The notes: generated by a model not told the origin, from the letters alone. A stretch of DNA of 12,691 nt from Lentisphaeria bacterium (GCA_030590715.1 JAUVCU010000014.1:1-12691), one strand, 5' to 3'. Shown: positions 1-8,699, numbered from the stretch's first letter. Numbers and translations are program-made.

Positions 1-614
1 GAGTTTTGTCTTTTTTCGAATTCTTTGATTTGAAGGGTTCTAATCTCTTTTCCTTCTTCGTAGCTTTTTTCATACCATTCAACTTTAAGCGGGAAAAAGT
101 AATCTTCACTTATGTAAACTTTTACCAGATTTTGCTTTTCTGTGGAATTCGGTCTTTTAAGTAGGAATACTCGGCAGTCCTGTAGTTTTATAGAGTCTTC
201 TTCAAGCTCTTTCTGGAAATCCCAATAAAGGAATGTCATAGCCAGATCTTCCGGGCTCAATCCTACATTTCCCAGTTTTGAGTCTTCAGGCTTAATGTTC
301 ATAGACATTGGTAGGATTGTCGTTGAATCTTCAGATGCGCTGTATGCCTGACCTACGGTGTAACCTTCCGATTTGTCGATCACAATCTGAGCCAGAGTTC
401 TGTCGATACCGAATTTTATTCCCAGATAAAGGGGACTGTAAGATGTTGATTTACCGCTGCGTTTGTGTCTGATCTTTCCATCCATAGAAGCCCATGACTC
501 GCGGCCCGGCGGCATTCTTACTATGTTCAAAAATTGATCTGCAGTTAATTTCTCTCCGGCAAAAGAGAAAGTACCGGTTAAAGCTAAACAAATTGAAACA
601 ATTAACTTCTTCAT
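1..614 (-). CDS. Secreted LolA-like outer-membrane lipoprotein-sorting protein (C-terminus missing)
   Basis: The reading frame runs from an ATG at 614 to the left edge without a stop, giving 204 codons of an incomplete protein. An AAGGA ribosome-binding site lies about 8 bases before the ATG. Residues 1-19 form a classic signal peptide: lysines at 2 and 3, a hydrophobic core, and a likely cleavage after S-F-A (A19). No lipobox cysteine is present at the cleavage site, so the product should be soluble in the periplasm. The mature part carries a glycine/arginine-rich turn (MPPGRESWASMDGKIRHKR), then beta-strand-like segments typical of the LolA/LolB-like fold, including GYTVGQAY and KVYISEDYFFPLKVEW. 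From memory it resembles proteins annotated as outer membrane lipoprotein-sorting proteins in PVC bacteria, where they are proposed to carry lipoproteins or lipids across the periplasm. The gene is separated from the upstream lon gene by a terminator. The family call is moderately sure; the substrate is unknown. Confidence 0.6.
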   Translation of the reverse strand, partial: MKKLIVSICLALTGTFSFAGEKLTADQFLNIVRMPPGRESWASMDGKIRHKRSGKSTSYSPLYLGIKFGIDRTLAQIVIDKSEGYTVGQAYSASEDSTTILPMSMNIKPEDSKLGNVGLSPEDLAMTFLYWDFQKELEEDSIKLQDCRVFLLKRPNSTEKQNLVKVYISEDYFFPLKVEWYEKSYEEGKEIRTLQIKEFEKRQN

Positions 615-629
615 AGGTTTTTCCTTATT

Positions 630-663
630 TAAAATAATAAAAAACCTCCCGAATACCGGGAGG
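630..663 (-). terminator. Rho-independent terminator after lon
   Basis: A perfect 7-bp stem (CCTCCCG at 645-651 and CGGGAGG at 657-663) encloses a 5-base loop. Read on the minus strand, the stem is followed by a T-rich run (TTTTTTATTATTTTA). It begins 21 bases past the lon stop codon, which is where a lon transcript should end. On the plus strand the hairpin is followed by CTTGATT, so termination should work only for minus-strand transcription. It also suggests that the LolA-like gene beyond it depends on its own promoter or on readthrough. Confidence 0.85.
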
Positions 664-683
664 CTTGATTTAGTTACTGTAGG

Positions 684-3101
684 CTATTTATTTTTCTTGC
701 TCTGCGGTAAAAGCATAAAATCTAAAGCTTCATCAATTGTAGCAACCGTTTTGAATTCAAGCTTCTTCTTGACTTCTTCAGGTATATCATCCAGATCTTT
801 TTCATTTTGCTTTGGAATTATCACTGTTTTTATACCAGCACGCAGTGCTCCGATAACTTTCTCTTTTACACCACCGATAGCTGTAACTTTTCCGCGTAGT
901 GTGATTTCACCAGTCATCGCAGTGCGTGGACGGACTTTACGGCCGGTCAATAGCGAAACAAGTGCGACTGTCATCGTAACCCCAGCGGACGGTCCATCTT
1001 TTGGAGTTGCGCCATCCGGCACATGAACGTGGAATTCAGACGTATTAAAGATATCGTGGTCGATATTAAATTCATTGCACCTGCTTCTTACCAGGCTGAA
1101 TGCCGTCATGGCACTTTCCTTCATCACGGTTCCAAGAGACCCGGTCAACTTCAGTGCGCCTTTACCGTGCATAATACTCGCTTCAATAGGAAGGATTGTT
1201 CCGCCGACACTTGTCCACGCCATTCCGGTAGCGACGCCGACTTCAGCTTTTGTTTCAGCCTGATCTCTGATGAACTTGCGCCTACCCAGAAATTTCTTAA
1301 TGTCCTCAGTGGAGAGAGTCAGTTTTTCATTAATATCAATGTCTCCTTCAACAACTTTCCTTGCGACTTTACGCAGAACTGTTCCCAGCGTTCTCTCAAG
1401 GTTACGGACTCCACCCTCTCTTGTATAGTAAGAAACTATTTCTTCAATAGAAGACATCGGAAAATTAATCTTCAGATTATCAAGCCCGTTTTCCTTTGTC
1501 TGCCTTGGCACAAGGAAACGCTTGGCAATCTGTTTTTTCTCCATTGGAGTGTATCCTGGCAGGCGGATTATCTCCATCCTATCTCGTAGCGCTGGCGGAA
1601 TTGTGTCCAGAATATTCGCCGTTGCAATAAACATTACAGAGCTTAAGTCATAATCGACTTCAAGATAATGGTCGTTGAATGCATTGTTCTGCTGCGGATC
1701 AAGAACCTCAAGAAGAGCTGAAGATGGGTCGCCACGCTGATCATTTGCCAGCTTATCTATTTCATCCAGCATAAATACGGGGTTGGAAGTACCAGCCTTT
1801 TTCATTCCCTGAATAAGCCTTCCCGGAAGAGCTCCAACGTATGTTCTGCGGTGCCCGCGAATTTCTGCTTCGTCTCTTACTCCACCCAGTGAGATACGTA
1901 CGAACTTTCGTCCCATAGCTTTTGCAATAGATTTTCCAAGTGACGTTTTACCAACTCCCGGAGGACCGACAAAACAAAGAATCGGTGATTTTCGGTCTTT
2001 TTTAAGCTGTAGCACCGCAAGGAATTCAAGGATTCTTTCTTTAATATCTTCCAACCCGTAATGGTCTTTATTCAGAATTTTAGATGCGGCCTTAACATCA
2101 AGGCGGTCTTCGGAGAATTTATTCCACGGAACTTCAAGCAGCCAGTCTATATAGGTGTAGGCAATCTGGTATTCACTGGATGCCTGAGGAATCATCTCAA
2201 GTCGTTCTGTCTCTTTTACCACTACAGTTTCGACCTCTTTAGGAAGATTGATCTCGCTCATCTTTTCTTTGATTAAAGCTACGTCGGGATTCTTAGCGCC
2301 TTCTCCGAGTTCTTTTTTGATAGTTTTCAGCTGTTCGCGCAAGAAAAAATCGCGCTGTGATTTCCCCAGTGTATCGTGGACCTGATGTTGGATTTCTGAA
2401 CCTAAATGCAGAACTTCGACTTCGCGATTAAGAAGCATTGTAAGAATCTGTAATCTTTCTTTCAGTGTCGAGAGAGTAAGAATATTCAGTTTTTCGGGAT
2501 AACTGATATTGATCGAATCAGCAATCAGATCAACCATCCGGGAGTTATCGTCAATATTCAGTATCGCAATTTTAAGTTCTTCCGGGAAACTTGGAGAAAA
2601 CTTGATGACTTCCTGAAACTGTGCCAGCGCATTTCGAACCATTGCTACCGTTTCAATATCGACATCTTCTTCTTCTTTAATAGGCTCTACGATCGCGACA
2701 TCTAGATCTTGATCCTCGACCATGTCTATCAATTTGATACGTTTAAGTCCACGAACTAAAACTCTGATAGTTCCGTCCGGGAAGCGGAGCATTTTAACGA
2801 TTCGTGCCAATACTCCGATACCCGCAACTTCATGACCATCAATGGTGCTTGAGTTTTCGTGAAGTTCAGCAAAGCCACTTCCGATGTCTCCCCGTGCGGG
2901 TAACTGCGCAAAAAGTCCGATAAGCCGGTCCGAAGTGGAAGCGTTTTCCACGATTTCTACAGATCTTTCTCCGTCAAGTACTAGAGGAGAAAGGGTATAC
3001 GGAAAAACAACGGCATCAACAAGAGGTAGTACAGGAACCTTCTTTATCTCTGTATCTTCAGGACCCAATTCCGGCCCTCCAAATTCATTTAATTCACTCA
3101 T
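684..3101 (-). CDS. lon: ATP-dependent Lon protease (S16 family)
   Basis: This is a full-length 805-residue Lon (E. coli Lon is 784), the cytoplasmic ATP-driven protease that degrades misfolded and short-lived regulatory proteins. The N-terminal substrate-binding LON domain spans about residues 20-220, opening with VPVLPLVDAVVFP. A coiled linker contains the typical SQRDFFLREQLK. The AAA+ module has Walker A GPPGVGKT at 379-386 and Walker B FMLDEIDK ending at 450. The C-terminal protease domain carries the Ser-Lys dyad: S705 in DGPSAG and K748 in GGVKEK, 43 residues apart as in E. coli (S679/K722). All key residues are present, so the enzyme should be active. The ATG start at 3101 has only a weak purine stretch ahead of it (AAAGATG), but the family N-terminus begins immediately, so this start is favoured. 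The gene follows the FHA-GAF kinase-like gene by 58 bases and is closed by a strong terminator. No CIRCE or heat-shock promoter is evident. Confidence 0.97.
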   Translation of the reverse strand: MSELNEFGGPELGPEDTEIKKVPVLPLVDAVVFPYTLSPLVLDGERSVEIVENASTSDRLIGLFAQLPARGDIGSGFAELHENSSTIDGHEVAGIGVLARIVKMLRFPDGTIRVLVRGLKRIKLIDMVEDQDLDVAIVEPIKEEEDVDIETVAMVRNALAQFQEVIKFSPSFPEELKIAILNIDDNSRMVDLIADSINISYPEKLNILTLSTLKERLQILTMLLNREVEVLHLGSEIQHQVHDTLGKSQRDFFLREQLKTIKKELGEGAKNPDVALIKEKMSEINLPKEVETVVVKETERLEMIPQASSEYQIAYTYIDWLLEVPWNKFSEDRLDVKAASKILNKDHYGLEDIKERILEFLAVLQLKKDRKSPILCFVGPPGVGKTSLGKSIAKAMGRKFVRISLGGVRDEAEIRGHRRTYVGALPGRLIQGMKKAGTSNPVFMLDEIDKLANDQRGDPSSALLEVLDPQQNNAFNDHYLEVDYDLSSVMFIATANILDTIPPALRDRMEIIRLPGYTPMEKKQIAKRFLVPRQTKENGLDNLKINFPMSSIEEIVSYYTREGGVRNLERTLGTVLRKVARKVVEGDIDINEKLTLSTEDIKKFLGRRKFIRDQAETKAEVGVATGMAWTSVGGTILPIEASIMHGKGALKLTGSLGTVMKESAMTAFSLVRSRCNEFNIDHDIFNTSEFHVHVPDGATPKDGPSAGVTMTVALVSLLTGRKVRPRTAMTGEITLRGKVTAIGGVKEKVIGALRAGIKTVIIPKQNEKDLDDIPEEVKKKLEFKTVATIDEALDFMLLPQSKKNK

Positions 3102-3159
3102 ATTTTACATCTTTATATTTAATAAGAACTTTTAAAATTTTTAAAACAACAAACTATGT

Positions 3160-4869
3160 TTATTTGATGAATGGTAACTTCATCGACATAGTCTCGGCAG
3201 ATGAAAGTTCATCGCTAGATACAGGGATGGAGATGGTAAAGCAAGCCCCTCCATAATTGGACGCACTCACTTTTATTTTTGAATTGGTTGCATCTAATAT
3301 TTTCTTACAAACAGCAAGCTCAAGAGCTGAGCCAACATCACCTCTATCCAAAGTTTCCATATCGAAACAGCGGTTAATATATTTTTCATCTACAGCTTTA
3401 CCATTGTCTTCTATAGATAGATTGATAAAGTCGCTAAATAAATCAGATTTCACACGGATAATTATTTCGCCGCTGAGTTGTAGTTCTTCTTCCATACATT
3501 TGAAGAAAATTGCTTTCTGAGCTACTAAAATAAGGTTTTTTATAGCTCTCGGCAGTAGCCGTGAGTCCGAATCGATCATTCGGTCGCTAACCATGTTTAG
3601 GTTATCGCAGTTCAGAGTTATGCTATCGTGCTGTAGTGACTGTTCCATTTCTTTATTTATATTTTCAATGATACTACAAACATCTATTTGAGTAATCGAT
3701 GGCTTGCTGTCTCCAATTATTTCTACCAGATCCAGTGATAGGTTACACACTTTTCTGTAGTTGATGCCCATTATTTTGAGTGCATCAGAAGCTAATTCCA
3801 TATTATCTTTCTCAAGTCCCATGGACATAAGGTTTAAACTTCCTTCGAAAGCAGCCATGATATTTCTGACCAGATGAGCCATATCACTCAATGTTGTGGA
3901 ATCTGAAATAACATTTACTTTCGTTTTCGATATTTTTTGGAAAGCGTTAAAGCTTTTGATTGCAACGCCAATGGAGTGAGCTAAAGCTGTTAAAAGTTTG
4001 AGACTTGACGGTGTATATTTATTTGTTGGGCTGGTCGAAACAAGGTAGATAATTCCAGTAACATTTTCGTTTTCAAAAATAGGTGCGCAGATTAATGAGG
4101 TCTGCGCTGTTTTATTATCCTTCCCTTCTGAACTATTCCCGTGGTCAATTGACAGTACTGATTCTTTTTTTTCTGCAACATAATCTATTACGGGTTGATC
4201 GGTCCAATCTCTTGTATTGGATTTGCCGAAACCAGAGGGGCTCTTAGTCCCTAAAGGTTCGTACTCTCCGGTTTCTTTGTTGAGATAGAAAATAACGCCA
4301 CTTTCGAAGCTGATGTAGTCCTCGATGGAGTTCAAAGCTTTTTTGGCAAGACTTTCTATACAGGTCGCATCCTCAGCAATTTTCTGCAGTTTACAGAGGG
4401 CCTGCATTGTTTTGGACATTTGTTCCATATGAGAGTCTACGTCCTGTGACGTTTCCTCTGTCGAGAGTATGGAAAAGTCATGAGGATTGATTCTGCAGTT
4501 AAATGACTCTTCGTTTATGCCTTTTGATTTTGCCTTACTGCCGCTTTTGTTGTGGATCCTGATTATTGTCTTTCCTATTCTGACAATCGAGTTTTCCGGG
4601 ACAACTGTATGGGAGTTAGCTCTTGTTTCGCCGACCCAGGTCCCATTGGTGCTGTTCAGATCTTCTACAAACCACTTAGTTCCTTCCATGATAAACTTGG
4701 AATGAACTCTGGAAATAAGGGTGTCATGAATCACGATGTCAGCATCTCTGGAGCGGCCAATGCTAAATGTGTTTCCTTTTATCGGGAACTCTCTGCCTCG
4801 CATTGTCCCACCAACTACTTTCAGTGAATAATCACCCAATAATGTTCCTCCTGAATAAGTATCAGACAT
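3160..4869 (-). CDS. FHA-GAF-histidine-kinase-like signalling protein with degenerate ATPase motifs
   Basis: This is a 569-residue cytoplasmic protein with no transmembrane segment. Residues about 15-106 are a forkhead-associated domain, which binds phosphothreonine: SIGRS at 36-40, SRVHSK at 53-58 and LNSTNGT at 71-77 are the conserved binding loops. Residues about 165-306 fit a GAF domain (ligand sensing). Residues about 325-385 resemble a histidine-kinase dimerisation helix pair, with H332 in DMAHLVRNI at the phospho-acceptor position. Residues about 437-552 follow the layout of a HATPase_c domain. Its motifs are eroded: the usual second Asn of the N box is V449, DNGxG is D488-N-G-K-A492, and GTGLGLA reads GSALELA (513-519). 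ATP binding and kinase activity are therefore doubtful. It may act as a phosphopeptide-reading scaffold or a partner of another kinase. The gene lies between folC (144-base gap) and lon (58-base gap). The domain calls are firm; the partners are unknown. Confidence 0.8.
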   Translation of the reverse strand: MSDTYSGGTLLGDYSLKVVGGTMRGREFPIKGNTFSIGRSRDADIVIHDTLISRVHSKFIMEGTKWFVEDLNSTNGTWVGETRANSHTVVPENSIVRIGKTIIRIHNKSGSKAKSKGINEESFNCRINPHDFSILSTEETSQDVDSHMEQMSKTMQALCKLQKIAEDATCIESLAKKALNSIEDYISFESGVIFYLNKETGEYEPLGTKSPSGFGKSNTRDWTDQPVIDYVAEKKESVLSIDHGNSSEGKDNKTAQTSLICAPIFENENVTGIIYLVSTSPTNKYTPSSLKLLTALAHSIGVAIKSFNAFQKISKTKVNVISDSTTLSDMAHLVRNIMAAFEGSLNLMSMGLEKDNMELASDALKIMGINYRKVCNLSLDLVEIIGDSKPSITQIDVCSIIENINKEMEQSLQHDSITLNCDNLNMVSDRMIDSDSRLLPRAIKNLILVAQKAIFFKCMEEELQLSGEIIIRVKSDLFSDFINLSIEDNGKAVDEKYINRCFDMETLDRGDVGSALELAVCKKILDATNSKIKVSASNYGGACFTISIPVSSDELSSAETMSMKLPFIK

Positions 4870-5013
4870 TTCACACCCGCCTATTATTTAGTAAACCGGT
4901 TTTCGGAAAGTATTTAAAAAGTCGGGCTTATGCTTACCTTTTCGCAAACTACTGAAACCCAACCTTTATTAAAAAAACTAAGGTATATTAATTTTGCAAT
5001 AAAATTGCAGTTT

Positions 5014-6312
5014 TTAATAGATGTCTAAGACATTTTCTTTGAACAAGTGTGAAGTAAGGACCTCTCCTGCAAGGTATAAAGAACCGGCAACGACGACTCG
5101 TCCTTCTTTTTTTAGTGCGGATTCAACTCCCTCGATAGGACATTTCGCACACTCAGAAGGTATATCTGCAATGTCGGATAGGATTTCGGAAAGTTCTTCC
5201 GGGCTGCAGCATTCTCTGCCTGAAGTAATCGGAACGAATACGAATTCATCGGCAATTTCTGAAATGATCTTTAAAATTTCAGCTGAGTCTTTGTCTGCAA
5301 AATTACCGAATACAATAGTGATCCTTTCGCCTGAATGAGTCTTTTTCAGGGACTGAACAAGTACGTTTGCTCCATCTGTATTATGCGCTCCATCTACTAC
5401 TGTCCCATCTTTAAGAACCTGAAACCTTCCCGGCCAGTTTACTTTTGATAACCCGGTTAAAGAATCCTGGAGACTGAAATCATATTTTTCTGAAAGAAAT
5501 TTTAAAACGGCGATAACGACTTTAGCATTCTGAACCTGAACATCACCGAGAAGAGAAAGGGATACCTGAAAACCATCAATCTCTACGCTTTGTTTTGGGG
5601 CACCGTTTTCATTTAATACTTCTGGTTCTCCCGACCTTATAGATTCATCTACCATCAACAACGGAGCATTCCTCTCTTCGGAAACTCCGCGGAAAACGTT
5701 TTCTACTTCAGAAGTGACTTTCCCTATAAAAGCCGGCTTATCATTTTTTATGATTCCCGCTTTTTCAAAAGCTATTTTTTCTAAAGTATCACCCAGGAAT
5801 GACTCATGGTCGATAGAAATTCCGGTGATAACACTGCATTCCGGAGTGATAATATTTGTGGCGTCAAAACGTCCCCCGAGTCCGGTTTCCCAAAGCACAA
5901 AGTCAACATTTTCTTCAGCGAAATAAAGGGCCGCCATAGCTGTTGTTGCTTCAAAGAAGGTTGGATTTGAACCAGAAACTTTCATTTGTTCAATGCCCTC
6001 TGCAAGTTTTTTTGTGACTTGGGCAAAGCGGCTTTCAGAAATGGCTTTCCCATTGATTCTGAATCTTTCACGCATCGAGAATAGGTGGGGTGACGTGTAG
6101 AATCCCACTTTAAAACCGGCTGCAGTTAAGCATGAGGCAATCATTGCCCCTGTAGAGCCTTTCCCGTTTGTTCCCGCAAGATGGATGAATTTGAGTTTGT
6201 TTTGCGGACTGCCTATTTTTTCGAAAAGTTCATTCGCTTGGTCAAGACCAAGCTTTATTCCTGAAAACTGAAGGTTTAGCAGATAAGATTCTGCTTCATT
6301 ATAATTTATCAT
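5014..6312 (-). CDS. folC: Bifunctional folylpolyglutamate synthase / dihydrofolate synthase
   Basis: This is a 432-residue cytoplasmic enzyme of the Mur ligase superfamily that uses ATP to join glutamate to dihydropteroate and to tetrahydrofolate. The P-loop GTNGKGS is at 47-53, preceded by FIHLA. YTSPHL at 72-77 and ERFRING at 82-88 form the folate-binding region. WETGLGGRFDATN at 141-153 is a FolC signature. ITGISIDHESFLG and IAFEKAGIIK (180-189) follow, and the latter includes the conserved lysine K184. DGAHN at 307-311 belongs to the C-terminal glutamate-binding domain. Length and motif order are normal for FolC. The ATG at 6312 overlaps the stop codon of the preceding DUF2225-type gene as ATGA, and no strong ribosome-binding site precedes it, so translational coupling is likely. 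Whether it performs both reactions or only the polyglutamylation step cannot be read from sequence. Confidence 0.95.
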   Translation of the reverse strand: MINYNEAESYLLNLQFSGIKLGLDQANELFEKIGSPQNKLKFIHLAGTNGKGSTGAMIASCLTAAGFKVGFYTSPHLFSMRERFRINGKAISESRFAQVTKKLAEGIEQMKVSGSNPTFFEATTAMAALYFAEENVDFVLWETGLGGRFDATNIITPECSVITGISIDHESFLGDTLEKIAFEKAGIIKNDKPAFIGKVTSEVENVFRGVSEERNAPLLMVDESIRSGEPEVLNENGAPKQSVEIDGFQVSLSLLGDVQVQNAKVVIAVLKFLSEKYDFSLQDSLTGLSKVNWPGRFQVLKDGTVVDGAHNTDGANVLVQSLKKTHSGERITIVFGNFADKDSAEILKIISEIADEFVFVPITSGRECCSPEELSEILSDIADIPSECAKCPIEGVESALKKEGRVVVAGSLYLAGEVLTSHLFKENVLDIY

Positions 6313-7292
6313 TTAAGCTCATTTAACATCTGTTTCGACTCCTGCATCAAGTCCTGAGATTCACGGATAAATCCTTCCAACCTGGATATTTTAGGAAGAA
6401 ATTCCTCTCTGGCTAAATCTGGATTTTCTGCAGCTCTAAAGCTTGCATCAAGTTCAGTCTTGTATTTATTTGCAGTCGTTATTCCTTTGAAAAACTCATT
6501 TCGCGCTTCTTCTATATTTCCCAATATTAATTTCAAGCGCCCAATAACCTGCATAACCTGATGCTCGATGTGCTTTTGTGCAAGTATATTTGAGTTATAA
6601 TATGCGACCTCATAATAAAAAAGAGCTTTTTCCATCGCAGCCTTAGAAGTAAGGGGGATCTCGTCCCAGTATTCGATGATTGAATACTTCAGCTGGTCCA
6701 GCAGGATTTTGACACTTATGCGCTGATCACTTTTTTCCAGATCTTCATAAAGCCAGGCAAGTCGAATATAATAACGGGCTAAATTCAGGGCGTCCCTGTC
6801 TTTTATTGATGAAATGGACTGGAAAAAGTGAATTGCCATCAAGTATTGTTTTATGGAATCATGAAATGTCAGTTCTTCTCGTTGCTCAACAGGTTCCAGT
6901 AGTGGGACGGTTTCGCGGAATGATTCGTCATCTTGATATTGCGAGAGTATTCTCTTTTGGAAATTATTTGTACTGCAGACGACATCAGCAACCGGATCTT
7001 CAAATGTACTTTGATCAGCCGAGAAGAAACAATGAGGACATTGCCAGATAAAGTAAAGGGGAGGGTGGTATTGCTTAAAATCCGGGTCCTCAAATGTGTA
7101 GCTCTCAGGATGTAAACTAAGGTCCTTTTTTCCTTCCTGATAAACTCCGCTCTTAAAAAACTTCTGGACACTTCCATTTTTACAGATGGGGCAAACAGCG
7201 GGGATAAGTATGAAAGGAGTCTTTCCCTCCGGCTGTAATGCCTGCCTTCTTTCTATTTCTGCTTCACTTAAGTTCAAACCTGATTTTCTCAT
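6309..7292 (-). CDS. DUF2225-type zinc-binding protein with TPR-like helices
   Basis: This is a 327-residue protein of unknown function, predicted cytoplasmic with no signal peptide. Two CxxC pairs, CPIC at 34-37 and CPHC at 85-88, probably bind one zinc. The stretch HPPLYFIWQCPHCFFSAD matches the DUF2225 pattern in which an N-P-x-Y-Y block precedes a V-C-P-x-C-G-Y block. The C-terminal two thirds is helical and rich in paired aromatic/leucine helices (NLARYYIRLAWLYEDLEK, then AMEKALFYYEVAYYNS), as in the TPR-like part of that family. I chose the ATG at 7292. The frame is open further upstream to a TTG at 7346, which would add 18 residues, but neither start has a good ribosome-binding site. 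The gene sits 109 bases after tolB and overlaps folC by 4 bases, so it is cotranslated with folate synthesis, though no functional link is known. The family call is moderately sure. Confidence 0.7.
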   Translation of the reverse strand: MRKSGLNLSEAEIERRQALQPEGKTPFILIPAVCPICKNGSVQKFFKSGVYQEGKKDLSLHPESYTFEDPDFKQYHPPLYFIWQCPHCFFSADQSTFEDPVADVVCSTNNFQKRILSQYQDDESFRETVPLLEPVEQREELTFHDSIKQYLMAIHFFQSISSIKDRDALNLARYYIRLAWLYEDLEKSDQRISVKILLDQLKYSIIEYWDEIPLTSKAAMEKALFYYEVAYYNSNILAQKHIEHQVMQVIGRLKLILGNIEEARNEFFKGITTANKYKTELDASFRAAENPDLAREEFLPKISRLEGFIRESQDLMQESKQMLNELK

Positions 7293-7401
7293 AGCGTACC
7301 AACTATTAATTAGTAAATTAAAAGCACAATAAAAGAGTCTCTCCAACTATTCGATTTTAACTTGAAACGGAGCGATAAACAATAGTTGCCGGTTCTTATA
7401 A

Positions 7402-8598
7402 CTAAAGATTTGAGCAACTTGGCAGGGTCAGGTTGGCATTTGTGCTGAGCAGTAACGTTTCTTTGCCGCTAAAAGAATCGACCATATAAAGGGCTGATTT
7501 ACCGTTTAGCGTTCTTGAACAGATAATATGGCGGTTGTCCGGCATCCATGATGGGCTTTCCCAATCACCGGCACTGTTTGTTACATATGATGCCTCACCA
7601 CTCAGATCTGTTACTGCAAGTTGGTAAGAGTTACCTTTTTTCGCGGCGAAAACGATTTTTCCTTTTGAGTTCCAGTCTGGAGAAACAGCTTCGCTTCCTT
7701 TCGTTCCAATTTGTCTGAATCCACTTCCATCTGCATTGACAACAAACAACCTAGGTTTTCCCATCACATCAGAAACGTAGCAGATCATTCTGCCGTCAGG
7801 ACTCCAACAAGGCGAAGCCTCTACGCTGCGTCCACGGGTTAATCTTTTCTGACCTTTTCTATTCATATTTTTTGTGTAAAGCTCAACGTTGCCGTCGATG
7901 CTCAACGTCAGCGCAAGTAAACGTCCGTTTGGAGAAATTGCTCCGCCGCAGTTCAGCCCCGGATATTTTGTCAGTACTCGGCTTTTTTTCTTCGATAGAT
8001 CTTTTTCTATGATGTACGTGTAGGATTTTCCGTAACGTGTGTAGATCAGATTGTTTTTGCCTGGAACCCAATCCGGTTCAACTGATAACGTATTGCTTTT
8101 GGTAAGTGGCTTGTAGTTTTTTCCGTCAAATTCACTAAGATAGATCTCTTTAACGCCAGACTTCGTTTCCGCACAAAATGCAATTTTTGTGGAGCAGATA
8201 CCATTCTCTTTAAACAATTTCTTCACAATAGCATCGACAATTTTATGTGCAGCCTGTCGCGGATTCGAAGAATTGTAATTCACCGACATAGAGAATGAAC
8301 TTCCGCCATCTTCTAAAACAGAAACTTTTGCCTGATTTCCTGTAGCTGAGCCATTAATTTTATAGTCGGCCTGGCCGGAACTTACAAGGTCAAACCAGCC
8401 GCACATTTTCAGGTCTGACTTTACCGCATTTGAAATAACTGGATCTCCGGAAATACCATTGAATATAAGTTTTGGGTTACCTTTAAACCCAACTGCGTCT
8501 TTCACTACAACTACCTGAGCTTCAACTGAAAATGTTTTTACCATGAAGACTGAAAGTCCGATTAAAAATGTCAATAATGAACGAGTTAATAAAGGCAT
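7402..8598 (-). CDS. tolB: TolB-like periplasmic beta-propeller protein
   Basis: This is a 398-residue secreted protein. In the Tol-Pal system, TolB lies in the periplasm, binds Pal and takes part in keeping the outer membrane attached during division. Residues 1-27 are a signal peptide: one arginine, a hydrophobic core, and cleavage after V-E-A at A27. The N-terminal TolB domain covers about 28-135 and includes the usual ISGDPVISNAVKSDL and MCGWFDLV. Five PD40/WD40-like blades follow, with signatures EPDW at 174, SPNG at 222, SPDG at 266, SPDW at 306 and SPSW at 348. The frame is open upstream to 8691, but the ATG at 8598 has a strong AAGGAGAT ribosome-binding site at a 7-base spacing and starts the signal peptide directly, so it is preferred. 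No tolQ, tolR, tolA or pal lies in the window; tolB is first in the minus-strand row. A generic secreted PD40 protein is the alternative. Confidence 0.88.
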   Translation of the reverse strand: MPLLTRSLLTFLIGLSVFMVKTFSVEAQVVVVKDAVGFKGNPKLIFNGISGDPVISNAVKSDLKMCGWFDLVSSGQADYKINGSATGNQAKVSVLEDGGSSFSMSVNYNSSNPRQAAHKIVDAIVKKLFKENGICSTKIAFCAETKSGVKEIYLSEFDGKNYKPLTKSNTLSVEPDWVPGKNNLIYTRYGKSYTYIIEKDLSKKKSRVLTKYPGLNCGGAISPNGRLLALTLSIDGNVELYTKNMNRKGQKRLTRGRSVEASPCWSPDGRMICYVSDVMGKPRLFVVNADGSGFRQIGTKGSEAVSPDWNSKGKIVFAAKKGNSYQLAVTDLSGEASYVTNSAGDWESPSWMPDNRHIICSRTLNGKSALYMVDSFSGKETLLLSTNANLTLPSCSNL

Positions 8599-8605
8599 AA
8601 ATTTT

Positions 8606-8613
8606 ATCTCCTT
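8606..8613 (-). promoter_or_regulatory. Ribosome-binding site that fixes the tolB start
   Basis: On the minus strand this reads AAGGAGAT, seven bases before the ATG at 8598. No comparable site precedes the upstream in-frame start at 8691, which would place 31 polar residues ahead of the signal peptide. The site therefore decides the start codon. Confidence 0.8.
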
Positions 8614-8699
8614 AAAAGAGTGTTTTTTTGAAAAGCAAGCTATACTATTCGGACTCTGTCGTGAAGATCGGCTAACTCTGAAATACTTCACTTTAAATC

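Noticed and set aside
1023..1589. A 188-codon open frame on the plus strand inside lon
   Set aside because: It lies entirely antisense to a well-conserved lon reading frame and shows no recognisable domain.
4995..5009. Hairpin TGCAAT-AAA-ATTGCA just past the folC stop
   Set aside because: The T run follows it only on the plus strand, where no gene needs terminating. On the minus strand it is followed by mixed AT sequence, and the stem is short and AT-rich.
7293..7346. An N-terminal extension of the DUF2225-type protein from a TTG start
   Set aside because: It has a rare start codon and no ribosome-binding site, and it adds 18 residues without similarity to the family. The ATG at 7292 is simpler, though not proven.
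7384..7419. Inverted pair AGTTGC/GCAACT around the tolB stop codon
   Set aside because: It has only six base pairs with a 24-base loop and no T tract after it on the minus strand, so it is not a convincing terminator.
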